Shown: positions 51,935 through 60,350, numbered from the stretch's first letter. The stretch: DNA of 64,000 nt from Lacrimispora sinapis (GCF_043633585.1 NZ_CP141832.1:3224001-3288000), one strand, 5' to 3'. The notes: generated by a model from the letters alone, not told the origin. Numbers and translations are program-made.

Positions 51935-53362
51935 TTATCCTCGTTTTTCTCCAAGCACCTGGTTCAGCTCTGAAAAAGCCAGAAGGGCATTCCTGATATC
52001 TTCGGAATAATGCTTTAATACCTGCTCTTTATCCAGGAACACATCATCCTTTTTGCTGATGCCGGCTTTCTTATAATTCCGGGGCATATGGAACATGGTA
52101 ATGCCATTTACCTTAAATGCAATCAGATCCAGCTTTGTAAAATCATAAGAAAACTGAAGCTTTTGAGTCCAGGAAAACGTATGCAGTTTGGAACCGAACA
52201 GTTTTTTTTCGATAATCCGAATGCTCTGATCGGTTACGAGCAGCTTGGAATGAGCGATAAAGGGAATCTCTCCGGAGCTCTGTTCAAATCGTTTCTTTTT
52301 GATAAGAGCCTCCATGTCATAGTACGGGCCGGATTCTGTATCGGAAACCGGAACCGTATAAGAAAGCTCACACATTTCCTGATCCAAAAGATATTCTACT
52401 CCGTATTTTTCAAACACGGGCAGGATTGTTGCTTGGACAAATGCGTACCGGGGATCAGAACCGAAAGCCTTTGATTCACCTTTCTCCAGGGACACTCCAT
52501 AGGTTTCCCCTAAGCATCTGCAAAGCTCTGTAGTATCACTGCCAGTCCAAAGCCCTGACACTTCTAAAAGCCTGCCTTCATGGGCTGCGAGCTTATAACA
52601 GCTTTTTACATAGTCTGAGGAATCAAGAATAAACGTTCCGCTGTTGGAGGACATGAGCAGCTTGCCAAACAAGGCACTGGATAAAAAAGTCTCCCAATTG
52701 TCAAAAAGGGCTTCGGCAAAGGCACCATAATGGTTTAGAAGTTCTTCCGCCTTAGAATCCTCCAGATAACCGCACATAGTTGCATCGGCAATAATGGAAA
52801 TCAACCGGGAAAGATGAAAACCTGCCATAGAACGGCCTTTGGTCAGAGCAAGCCAGGACCTGTTTTTCTCAAATAACTGAGAAAGTGACTTCCGTTCCCC
52901 CGCATTTTCCGGCTGGAAGAAATACAAGATGGATATTTTTATGTCCTCTAAACAATCATTGAGATCCTCTGTGAGATGAAACTGTTCCTGCACCGGAGAA
53001 AAGGGGGTTATATATTCCCGAAGTTTCTCTTCCTTGCGAAGATATTCTTCTGCCTGTTCATAAGACATGGAAGCAAAATCTCCGGGAGCATTAAGAAATA
53101 AGTCGATGAGACCGCTGTAAACAATTCCGTCTGTAAAGACATACTCCATCAATCCGTCAATCACGTTTTCTGCATCCTGGAGATTTTTGATTCCGTAATT
53201 ATCATTTAAGGCTTTTTTAACAAGCATTTTACTGCCTGGGATTACCGTGTGGGGATTTGTCGTAGTAAGCACATCCCTGATCTGCTCCAAAGAAGGCTTA
53301 TCTTCCATGTAAAGAATTCCGTAGCGGTACATAGCTGTCAGTATAATATATTTGTTATTCAC
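51935..53362 (-). CDS. DUF1266-like protein
   Basis: A 475-residue soluble protein. Residues about 170-240 (SWLALTKGRSMAGFHLSRLI, then a GYLEDSKAEELLNHY helix and FDNWETFLSSALFGKLL) match the DUF1266 pattern of helix pairs. The C-terminal region from about 370 looks like a separate PH-like beta domain (AHSKLLVTDQSIRIIEKKLF, FSYDFTKLDLIAFKV). Function unknown. It starts at GTG 53362 behind AAGGAGAACTGA. Neighbouring sequence to its right is decayed. Confidence 0.65.
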   Translation of the reverse strand: MNNKYIILTAMYRYGILYMEDKPSLEQIRDVLTTTNPHTVIPGSKMLVKKALNDNYGIKNLQDAENVIDGLMEYVFTDGIVYSGLIDLFLNAPGDFASMSYEQAEEYLRKEEKLREYITPFSPVQEQFHLTEDLNDCLEDIKISILYFFQPENAGERKSLSQLFEKNRSWLALTKGRSMAGFHLSRLISIIADATMCGYLEDSKAEELLNHYGAFAEALFDNWETFLSSALFGKLLMSSNSGTFILDSSDYVKSCYKLAAHEGRLLEVSGLWTGSDTTELCRCLGETYGVSLEKGESKAFGSDPRYAFVQATILPVFEKYGVEYLLDQEMCELSYTVPVSDTESGPYYDMEALIKKKRFEQSSGEIPFIAHSKLLVTDQSIRIIEKKLFGSKLHTFSWTQKLQFSYDFTKLDLIAFKVNGITMFHMPRNYKKAGISKKDDVFLDKEQVLKHYSEDIRNALLAFSELNQVLGEKRG

Positions 53363-53482
53363 TCAGTTCTCCTTTTCTTTTTTGTTTCTATATATTAATG
53401 ATTTTCACCATCATTATCAGAGTAAGATCCTAAATATTTTCCTATACCTTCCATTTTAATATATTTTCCCTGCCAAGTAAAT

Positions 53483-53524
53483 AAAAAAATGCTCCCAAGG
53501 CCATTACAGGGACCTAAGGAAGCA
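53483..53524 (-). terminator. Terminator of the YARHG remnant
   Basis: On the minus strand TGCTTCC pairs with GGGAGCA, with an inner AGG/CCT pair, followed by seven T. Confidence 0.7.
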
Positions 53525-53548
53525 AGCAAATTCTTTTAATGATCAATA

Positions 53549-53860
53549 TTAATCAAGACCAGCAAGTAATTCTAAATTCACCTTTTCGTAATCATTAAAA
53601 TCACTTGGGTCAAAGTCATCGGGATTAACGGAGGGTTCATACCACAGCTGTCCCATAAAGTAATTATTCAGATCTTCATTATTAAAAATATAACCATGCC
53701 TTGCATAAATCTCATTTTTAGCCAGATGAAGGATCAGAGGCGGAACCCCGTTAAAATCCTCTTTGCTGTAATACTATATATCTGTAACGTACAAGGGCTC
53801 TGCCACGTTTGATATATCTCTTACCTTGCGGACGTTTTCCATATATTCTAATGTTTCCAT
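53549..53860 (-). pseudogene. YARHG-domain protein with in-frame TAG
   Basis: Reading from ATG 53860 gives 28 codons (METLEYMENVRKVRDI...), a TAG at 53774-53776, then 74 codons to TAA at 53549. The second part is a clear YARHG domain: LILHLAKNEIYARHGYIFN, NYFMGQLWYEPSV, and DYEKVNLELLAGL. Such domains lie at the C-terminus of exported proteins in Firmicutes, so this copy is both short and interrupted. The ATG has a good GGGGGGAGATT site, inside the inverted repeat. Its terminator is intact, suggesting recent decay, or alternatively expression of a truncated peptide. Confidence 0.75.
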
Positions 53861-53861
53861 A

Positions 53862-53932
53862 ATCTCCCCCCTAAAAAAGTGTATAGTTTATTTCGCATGT
53901 AAAGTAAACTATACACTTTTTTAGGGGGAGAT
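53862..53932. repeat. 28-bp inverted repeat with 14-bp spacer
   Basis: Left arm 53862-53890 and right arm 53905-53932 are complementary except for one base in the C/G run (six C against five G). Each arm ends in a ribosome-site-like GGGGGAGAT followed within two bases by ATG: leftward the YARHG remnant, rightward a 22-codon frame (ATG 53933). It may be a mobile-element end, an inverted duplication, or a transcription hairpin. Confidence 0.8.
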
Positions 53933-54040
53933 ATGGGACACTTCATTGATTTAAGAACCCCACCCCCTGCTAATCCAGTAGAAAAATATTGTAACATATG
54001 ATAAAAAACATACTAAATTCAGGAAACGGAGGCATTACGA

Positions 54041-54118
54041 TTGAAGACCATTGGTTTAATTGGCGGAATGAGCTGGAATTATTTCGCCAATAGAACCCTT
54101 TTTTATTACATCTTTTAA
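54041..54118 (+). pseudogene. Truncated aspartate/glutamate racemase start
   Basis: A TTG start with a GGAGG site reads LKTIGLIGGMSWNYFANRT and stops at 54118. The first 12 residues match the N-terminus typical of aspartate racemases (MKTIGLIGGMSWESTxEYY), then identity ends abruptly after MSW. The remaining gene is missing; its place is taken by the end of the converging permease gene. This is a stub left by a deletion, joined to unrelated sequence. Confidence 0.7.
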
Positions 54119-55461
54119 GTCATATCAAGCTGGGGAACCGGACTGCTGAAAAATCTGGTTAAGCAGACCAGATATAAAAAGCCGGCTGCAAGCCATAAAA
54201 AGCCGACCAAATGGGCATTGATTCCAAGATTGATAAAAATCCACAGAGTCACGATCAGACCGATGAGCGGACAGATTAAATACTGGAGAACGGCTTTTCC
54301 CTTCAGCCTTTTTCTTGTCTCTTTTTCCTGAATAAAAAACTTTAATATTACCGCACAGTTCAGCAGTATAAATCCAAACAGGGCGCCAAAGCTGACCATG
54401 GTGGAGATCAGTCCCAGGGAGCAGAATAGAGAAATGGGTGTAATAACGATTCCAACAAATATGGTAGCTGCAAACGGCGTGTGATATTTCCTGCTGACAT
54501 AGGATAACTGTTTTGGAAGGACGCCATCACGGCCCATTGCAAAGAGCACTCTGGAAATCGCCGTATGAGATGCCTGTACGGCGGCAACGCCAAAGGACAG
54601 AACAAGTGTAAAGGAGGTAATGGCCGTCAGCCATTTGCCGCCTACAAAGCCAATGACATCAATAAAAGCAGTATCCACATTCAGTTCTTCATAATTGGGA
54701 TATGCAATTCCTGCAAAAAAAGTAATGACGATGAAGATTGTTCCAATGATTAAAATTGCAAAAATAATCGCTCTTCCTACTGCCCTTTCGGGATCAATGG
54801 TTTCTTCTGCCAGAGTGCTGATAGCGTCAAAGCCTAAGTAACTGAGTATGACGATTCCCGTTGCCCGCAGAATACCGGATATGTTAAATTGATCGGGGTT
54901 GTAAAAGGAAAGAGTGTTAAATTCAAGAGTTCCATTCAGCAATAAACGGAGGGTGCAGAATATAAACGCAAGAATCACAATCATCTGCAGGGCGAATAAG
55001 ATCCAGCTGCATTTTGACATAATATCCACTCCTATGACATTGGTAACTGTGCTGAATAAGATAAACAAAATCGCCCATATCCAGGTGGGAACAGCCGGCA
55101 GCATGGCATTTGCAAAGGAGCTTCCGATAATAACGACTGTGGCCGGAAGCAAAATATAATCAAGCAGTATGGACCAGCCGGTAAGAAACCCGAAGGCAGG
55201 AGAAATCCCTTTCTGTACATATATATATACGGAACCGGCCATGGGATATTTTTGTGACATGAGCTTATAGCTTAAGCCTGTAAAAAACATGGCTGCCATT
55301 CCGATTAAATAACACAGTGCCACCATTCCTCCTGCAGGTGCCAAAAAGGTGCCGTACATCGCTGCCGGTGCCAAAGGAATCATAAATATCAAACCGTAAA
55401 TAATCAAATCTTTTGTATTCAGTGTTCTTTTTAATGTTGTCCCGACTCCTTGTTTTTCCAT
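54115..55461 (-). CDS. APC-family amino acid permease
   Basis: A 448-residue transporter with twelve membrane helices. TKDLIIYGLIFMIPLAPAAM and AGGMVALCYLIGMAAMFFTG at the start and GFDAISTLAEETIDPERAVG in helix 6 are APC signatures. It imports an amino acid or amine, probably the substrate of the flavoenzymes encoded upstream in the same operon (81-base gap). The start at 55461 has GGAGGATTTGAT; the frame open to 55530 is upstream leader. Confidence 0.9.
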   Translation of the reverse strand: MEKQGVGTTLKRTLNTKDLIIYGLIFMIPLAPAAMYGTFLAPAGGMVALCYLIGMAAMFFTGLSYKLMSQKYPMAGSVYIYVQKGISPAFGFLTGWSILLDYILLPATVVIIGSSFANAMLPAVPTWIWAILFILFSTVTNVIGVDIMSKCSWILFALQMIVILAFIFCTLRLLLNGTLEFNTLSFYNPDQFNISGILRATGIVILSYLGFDAISTLAEETIDPERAVGRAIIFAILIIGTIFIVITFFAGIAYPNYEELNVDTAFIDVIGFVGGKWLTAITSFTLVLSFGVAAVQASHTAISRVLFAMGRDGVLPKQLSYVSRKYHTPFAATIFVGIVITPISLFCSLGLISTMVSFGALFGFILLNCAVILKFFIQEKETRKRLKGKAVLQYLICPLIGLIVTLWIFINLGINAHLVGFLWLAAGFLYLVCLTRFFSSPVPQLDMT

Positions 55462-55542
55462 ATCAAATCCTCCATCACATGTTTTGAGAATACAAAAAGC
55501 GCCTGCTTCTGCCGTAGACGCCTTAGTCACTGTACGATGCTA

Positions 55543-56670
55543 TTATAGTTTTGCCTTAAATCTGTCATACCGGAAGGAGCTTACATCAAGTACCGTGTCT
55601 TCCCCCATTGCAATCTGAGATAATAAGGTGCCAGCGGCAGGTGCAATTCCAAACCCGTGGCCCGAGAAGCCGCATGCAAGAATCAGACCGGGAACCTCTT
55701 CCACCCGGCTGATCACTGGTACATGATCCGCACAGACATCAATCCAGCCGGCCCAGGTTCTGACTATTTTGGCATCCGCAAGACATGGGAAATACTTCAT
55801 GATTCCTCTGCAGATGCAGGAAGCGGTCAGGCTGTTTGTCACCGGCGTTCCATTGTCCTTATTCACTCCTTCAAAGCCTGATGATCCCCCGAAGACAAAG
55901 GAGCCGTGAGTACTCTGGTGCCCATAGAAGTCTGCCATGGCAGTTCCCAGCATCTGATAAAACATGGGAGGCTGGGCTTCCGTAACCAGCACTTCCAAAA
56001 GAGCCTGGGTCATGGGCACGTCAATCCCCACAGTTGCAGCGATCTTTCTGCTGTCATAGCCTGCCGAAAGGATAATGGTCTCTGCTTCGTAATGGTCTTC
56101 TGAGGTAATGACCTCCCTTGCTTTTCCTTTGATTTTACGAATCCCGATGACCTCTTCTCCAGTGATGAATTTCACTCCCAGCTCTCTGGCTTTTTTATAA
56201 TAGGCCAGGGTCGCAAGCATGGGGTTGGCGTGACCATCGGTGGGACACCAGCTTGCACCCACCACCTCATCAGAAAGATAAGAGCAGATACTTTTTGCTT
56301 CTTCTCTGTCAATCATCCTGACATCCAGTCCCAGGGAAGAGGCGTTGTCAGCAAGGTCCTTCAGGATCTTCATGTGGCCTTCTGTCTTACCAAGGCGAAG
56401 ATTTCCCTTCTGATAATATTCCACATCCATACCCAGTTCTTCAGAAAGGAACGGCCATAAATGTTTTGCTCCATACATGGCCAGAGGCAATTCTCTCTTA
56501 TCACGGCCCGATTGTCTGACACCGCCTCCATTTCTGCTTGATCCGCCATTTCCGATATGATCACTTTTCTCTAAAACGATGACAGAACAGCCTTTCTTTG
56601 CCAAATAATAGGCGGCCGCATTACCGATAATTCCTCCGCCGATAATAATGATATCCGCACATTGTGCCAT
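55543..56670 (-). CDS. FAD-dependent oxidoreductase, DadA/HcnC-like (beta subunit)
   Basis: A 375-residue flavoprotein of the DAO superfamily. The FAD motif is IIIIGGGIIGNAAAYYLAKK (about 6-25), then GNGGSSRNGGGVRQSGRDK, and the C-terminal ILACGFSGHGFGIAPAAGTL closes the fold. It resembles the catalytic beta subunit of HcnABC, opine oxidases and D-hydroxyproline dehydrogenases, which oxidise an amine or imino acid carbon-nitrogen bond. Electrons would pass through the 2Fe-2S and second FAD subunits encoded next to it. The exact substrate is unknown. Confidence 0.88.
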   Translation of the reverse strand: MAQCADIIIIGGGIIGNAAAYYLAKKGCSVIVLEKSDHIGNGGSSRNGGGVRQSGRDKRELPLAMYGAKHLWPFLSEELGMDVEYYQKGNLRLGKTEGHMKILKDLADNASSLGLDVRMIDREEAKSICSYLSDEVVGASWCPTDGHANPMLATLAYYKKARELGVKFITGEEVIGIRKIKGKAREVITSEDHYEAETIILSAGYDSRKIAATVGIDVPMTQALLEVLVTEAQPPMFYQMLGTAMADFYGHQSTHGSFVFGGSSGFEGVNKDNGTPVTNSLTASCICRGIMKYFPCLADAKIVRTWAGWIDVCADHVPVISRVEEVPGLILACGFSGHGFGIAPAAGTLLSQIAMGEDTVLDVSSFRYDRFKAKL

Positions 56671-56675
56671 AGGAA

Positions 56676-57002
56676 TCAGTCCTCCTTTCTTTCATTTCCA
56701 AGTACCTTCATTTCCACTGGCCGCATAGGGGCTCTGGAAGGGGCTGGTTCCAACTCAAGAGGGGAGACTGAAAGTTCTCTTGCTACAATCCTTTTTACCA
56801 GGGCCCCGCAGGTCTGCCCCTGACAGAGTCCCATTCCGGATCGCAGGTAACGCCTGATTTCTGTCAAAGTGAACATACCGTCATGGACCGCTTTCCTGAT
56901 CTCACCCTTTGTTACTTCCTCACACCGGCAGATGATAAGTCCATCATCCGGCTCCTGTACAAATTCCTTTAATGGCCTGGACCGGTCGCTTCTCTTACTC
57001 AT
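56676..57002 (-). CDS. BFD-like 2Fe-2S protein
   Basis: A 108-residue protein with a BFD-type [2Fe-2S] site: GLIICRCEEVTKGEIRKAVH and GMGLCQGQTCGALVKRIV supply four Cys (about 25, 27, 60, 65). In related oxidases this domain is fused to the alpha subunit; here it is separate. Its ATG overlaps the alpha-subunit stop by four bases, and the beta subunit begins six bases after it, so all three are made together and likely form one complex. Confidence 0.9.
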   Translation of the reverse strand: MSKRSDRSRPLKEFVQEPDDGLIICRCEEVTKGEIRKAVHDGMFTLTEIRRYLRSGMGLCQGQTCGALVKRIVARELSVSPLELEPAPSRAPMRPVEMKVLGNERKED

Positions 57003-58582
57003 TCTTCTGCCTCCTGTCTGCGAAAGAATCTGGCTTTCATTGCCATATCCGCGGGTACCTTCATGGTCAATAAGCTGGTATGGTCATATACCTTCTTTGA
57101 TTTTACCTCCACAATTTCTGCCCTGCATACCTTAGCTCCGCTTCTGTCAAAAGCTGCACCCTTATCTCCCGGTTCCGGAAGGGGAAGAAATTCATAGGGA
57201 AGGGTAATCGCCGCATAGCCAGGTTCAAAGTCTTCATCAACGAGAAATATAGCCTGACCGGAGCATGCGGACACGCATAATCCGCAGCCGGAGCAGTCCC
57301 GTTCCTCATCAAGCGCAGGAAGTGCAGTGATTTTACTGCCGATTTTAATACATTTTCTTGGACAGGCATCCTGACAGGGATTACAGGGAATGTTCTGGGT
57401 GCATTCAATCACCGGATGGACTCCCTTTCGTCTGGTGACTCCCGGAAATCTTTCGAGTTCTGATTCAGACACATAGCCTTTCGTTAAAAGACTTTTTGAG
57501 ATGTCGATTCCTTCTTCTGTCTTTTCTATGGTTTTTCCACGGTTTTCCGGTGCAAACATTCCTTCCCTGAGACTTAATAAGGCTTTGTGCAGTACCTCTA
57601 TTTTTTCTGTCTGCTCTTCCTTTTTTAGAAATCCCAAATATTCTGCAGCACTGATTCCAGCAATTTGTCCTTCAATCATAGCCGAACTGGCCTCCTCAAT
57701 GCCGGATACATCCCCTGCCACAAAGATTCCCGGAACACTGGTGGCTCCTGTTTCGCTGCATTCCGGTACATATCCGGTCGGGGTATCCTTCATCTTACAG
57801 CCTGCCATTTTGGTGAGCTGGGACATGGGGGATAATCCAACGGCAAGGCAGATAGTATCCACTTCAAAATGCTTGCTGCTGCCCGGAATGATCTTCCAGT
57901 CCTGGTCCACTTCACCAATGGTTACACCGGTCACCCGGTCCGTTCCTTCCGCTTTGATGATGGTATGGGATAGATAAAAGGGAACTCCGCATCGTGCCGC
58001 TTTTGCCGCATGAACCCCGTATCCGCCTACCTTTGGTGCCGCATCCACCAGTGCCACCACCTCACAGCCTGCCTGTAAAAGCTGGTAACTCACGACAAGG
58101 CCTACGTTTCCGGAGCCAAGCATCAATACCTTATTCCCGGGTCTGACGCTGTGAAGATTCATCATGGTCTGTGCCGCCCCAGCGCCAATAACGCCGGGAA
58201 GCGTCCAGCCTTCAAACGTAATCATATTTTCAGAAGCGCCTGTGGCTGCGATTACCGCATCGCCTTTATAATGCCTGATTTCCTGTTCTATGGAAACCGT
58301 AACTTCCTTATCCAGATAAAGTCCCACGACAGTGGCATTTAACACGACTTCAACGCCATTGTCATTTGCTTCCTTTAACAGATCTTCACCGATTTTATAA
58401 CCTCTGATTTTAGCCTTATGTTCTTTTGACCCAAAAAATTTATGGATTTGTTTGAAAAGCTGTCCGCCGGGCTTTGCATTTTCATCAAATACAATTACCT
58501 TTAAGCCGCTTTTTGCCGCTTCTATGGCTGCTGACAAACCAGCCGGACCAGCTCCTATAATAATTAGATCATATCTTGTCAT
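56999..58582 (-). CDS. FAD/NAD oxidoreductase with ferredoxin domain (alpha subunit, HcnB-like)
   Basis: A 527-residue enzyme. Residues 1-320 carry the FAD motif LIIIGAGPAGLSAAIEAAKS, a second dinucleotide fold VLMLGSGNVGLVVSYQLLQ, and GIFVAGDVSGIEEASSAMIE. Residues about 390-470 add two 4Fe-4S clusters (CNPCQDACPRKCIK, CSGCGLCVSACSGQA), unusual for HcnB-type subunits and suited to an anaerobe using ferredoxin-like electron flow rather than O2. It probably accepts electrons from the beta subunit. Confidence 0.9.
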   Translation of the reverse strand: MTRYDLIIIGAGPAGLSAAIEAAKSGLKVIVFDENAKPGGQLFKQIHKFFGSKEHKAKIRGYKIGEDLLKEANDNGVEVVLNATVVGLYLDKEVTVSIEQEIRHYKGDAVIAATGASENMITFEGWTLPGVIGAGAAQTMMNLHSVRPGNKVLMLGSGNVGLVVSYQLLQAGCEVVALVDAAPKVGGYGVHAAKAARCGVPFYLSHTIIKAEGTDRVTGVTIGEVDQDWKIIPGSSKHFEVDTICLAVGLSPMSQLTKMAGCKMKDTPTGYVPECSETGATSVPGIFVAGDVSGIEEASSAMIEGQIAGISAAEYLGFLKKEEQTEKIEVLHKALLSLREGMFAPENRGKTIEKTEEGIDISKSLLTKGYVSESELERFPGVTRRKGVHPVIECTQNIPCNPCQDACPRKCIKIGSKITALPALDEERDCSGCGLCVSACSGQAIFLVDEDFEPGYAAITLPYEFLPLPEPGDKGAAFDRSGAKVCRAEIVEVKSKKVYDHTSLLTMKVPADMAMKARFFRRQEAEE

Positions 58583-58619
58583 CCTGCCTGCCCTCCATTT
58601 TAATTCTCCGCCAGCACCT

Positions 58620-58928
58620 TTATTCCTTTGCTCCTACGCCGTACTGGGTTTTCACATCCATTCCCTCTTTTAAAGGGGTAATGCAGGTTCTGACATTGGG
58701 TTTTCCGTCAACCACCATAACGCAGTCCGTACATCTGCCGATTGCACAGAAGATTCCTCTCGGCTCATGGTACTTTTTTGTATACCGGTGTATCATGATT
58801 CCTGCCGCTTCCAGTGCGATGGCAATGGGTTCCCCCTCATGACCGGTTATGGTATTTCCGTCATAAGTAAATGAAACCACTCGTTTCTCTTCCGGTTTTC
58901 CAAGTATTGGATGCTCTTTAATTCTCAT
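58620..58928 (-). CDS. 2Fe-2S protein, HcnA-like (gamma subunit)
   Basis: A 102-residue ferredoxin-fold protein. Its cluster ligands lie in GIFCAIGRCTDCVMVVDG and VRTCITPLKEG. RVVSFTYDGNTITGHEGEPI is the beta-grasp start. It matches the small electron-transfer subunit of HcnABC/opine-oxidase complexes. The start at 58928 has GGAGGTTATT; a reading from 59042 would overlap the cyclodeaminase-like gene. Confidence 0.9.
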   Translation of the reverse strand: MRIKEHPILGKPEEKRVVSFTYDGNTITGHEGEPIAIALEAAGIMIHRYTKKYHEPRGIFCAIGRCTDCVMVVDGKPNVRTCITPLKEGMDVKTQYGVGAKE

Positions 58929-58944
58929 AATAACCTCCGTCTCT

Positions 58945-60081
58945 TTAAGCCAAATAAGGGGTCTCCCACAAATTAAGTTTTTTCCCAATTCCTTTTTCCA
59001 GGGCATTGCGGTATACAATGGTTCCCCATGCAACGTCTTCAATGGGCATTCCGCCTACGGAATAAATGATGATCTCATTGTCATTTCTATGAACCGGGAT
59101 CTTCCCTGTAAGTACATCTCCCAGATCATCAATCTGCTCCTTTTTCATCTTTCCTTCCTCAATTAAATCCATGCAGTGCACCGCTGGTATGGGAATGGTA
59201 TGATATGCGTTTTCTCCGATTTCTTCTTTCCATGCTTCATATAACTGAATATTATCCGTCACCGTTCTTGCACGGTTCTTAATAAATTCATCCTCAAATC
59301 TTGCCGCTGCCGGACAGCAAAGGATGGCACCCGGTTTGATCCATGCTTCTTCGATAAATGGATACTCGCTGATATCACCGGTCGGGCTTGAAGTTGCAAT
59401 ATGTACAATATCGGAATCTCTGACAGCTTCCTCTTCGGTTTCCACGACCCGAATGTCCTTGATCTGCGGGTACTTATCGTTGATATATTTAATAAAACTC
59501 TCAATGGACTTCCTGCCTCTCCCCTTAATCTTAACGGTCTCAATTCCTTGTCTCACCGCCATAGTGGCATCAAAAGCCGTTCTGCTCATAACGCCGGGTC
59601 CAATGACACCGATGACTTTAGAATCTTCCTTTGCAAAATATTTAACTCCCACTCCCGGGATTGCACCGGTACGAAATGCGCTTAGTATATTGGCTGACAT
59701 ATAAGCTAATGGTGCTCCCGTATCCTTATCATTTAACGTAAGCATCAGAATGGATCTTGGCAGCCCCTTTTTTCGGTTCTCCGTATTGGAACCGTACCAC
59801 TTCATGCCTGCCATATCGAATTTACCCCCAAGATAGGCGGGCATTGCCATGAATCTCCGGTCTGGGCCGTCTGTCGGCATATTGGGGAATGGGGATTCCT
59901 GGGGGAATGTCATCATCACTCCATGGGAATTCCCATTGGGTCCTCCCATTCGGAAATCGCCGATTTTCATTAACTTGAACATCTCTTCCATGGCTTCTAC
60001 ACAGCCCGCCATGTCCGTTACACCTGCCTCTATCATTTCTTCTTCACTGAGATATATAAAATCGATTTTTTGATCACTCAT
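58945..60081 (-). CDS. Ornithine cyclodeaminase / mu-crystallin family protein
   Basis: A 378-residue NAD(P)-binding enzyme. NVLSAFRTGAIPGVGVKYFA-like sequence (NILSAFRTGAIPGV) and VIGVIGPGVMSRTAFDATMA form the family core, and SDIVHIATSSPTGDIS follows. Relatives cyclise ornithine, reduce imino acids (pyrroline-2-carboxylate reductases), or accompany clostridial amine oxidases. As the first intact gene of the oxidase operon it may reduce or rearrange the imine made by the flavoproteins. The start at 60081 follows GGAGGAAATAAAA. Confidence 0.87.
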   Translation of the reverse strand: MSDQKIDFIYLSEEEMIEAGVTDMAGCVEAMEEMFKLMKIGDFRMGGPNGNSHGVMMTFPQESPFPNMPTDGPDRRFMAMPAYLGGKFDMAGMKWYGSNTENRKKGLPRSILMLTLNDKDTGAPLAYMSANILSAFRTGAIPGVGVKYFAKEDSKVIGVIGPGVMSRTAFDATMAVRQGIETVKIKGRGRKSIESFIKYINDKYPQIKDIRVVETEEEAVRDSDIVHIATSSPTGDISEYPFIEEAWIKPGAILCCPAAARFEDEFIKNRARTVTDNIQLYEAWKEEIGENAYHTIPIPAVHCMDLIEEGKMKKEQIDDLGDVLTGKIPVHRNDNEIIIYSVGGMPIEDVAWGTIVYRNALEKGIGKKLNLWETPYLA

Positions 60082-60100
60082 TTTTATTTCCTCCATTCCG

Positions 60101-60202
60101 TCAAATCCTGTTTTCGGGTTCGTTTTTTCCTGCCTGAATCATCCTGGAATATCCTGTGATTTCTTCTAAAGGTGCTCCCGATGAATCATTGATTCTTTTC
60201 AC
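60101..60202 (-). pseudogene. RidA (YjgF) N-terminal stub
   Basis: A GTG start at 60202 with a perfect AAGGAGG site eight bases upstream reads MKRINDSSGAPLEEITGY, then SRMIQAGKNEPENRI and stops at 60101. The first 26 residues match the N-terminus of RidA-type deaminases (GAP-EE--GYSRMVQAGN), and identity then ends. RidA removes reactive enamines or imines, which suits an amine-oxidase operon. The remaining 90 or so codons are missing, so this is a truncated first gene, or by chance a short leader peptide. Confidence 0.7.
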
Positions 60203-60219
60203 TTTTCCAGCCTCCTTAC

Positions 60220-60259
60220 AAAAAAGAGGCCCTGTGATAATAATTATCACAAGACCTCT
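60220..60259 (-). terminator. Terminator/attenuator between AraC and the oxidase operon
   Basis: A long stem (GAGGTCTTGTGATAAT with ATTATCACAGGGCCTC, few mismatches) and six T on the minus strand. The T-run ends three bases before the RidA-stub ribosome site, so there is little room for a promoter between. Confidence 0.85.
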
Positions 60260-60278
60260 CTGTCCTTCATTTTCCTAC

Positions 60279-60306
60279 ATTCTATCGTTATGTATCACGA
60301 TAGAAT
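60279..60306. promoter_or_regulatory. Palindromic operator candidate
   Basis: Perfect 10-base arms ATTCTATCGT and ACGATAGAAT with an eight-base spacer. On the minus strand a TACAAT box (60310-60305) overlaps its edge. It lies between the AraC stop and the attenuator-like hairpin. Confidence 0.55.
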
Positions 60307-60350
60307 TGTAAAAATCGGAACTAAGTGCTATTAATTTTTCTTAACTAAAA

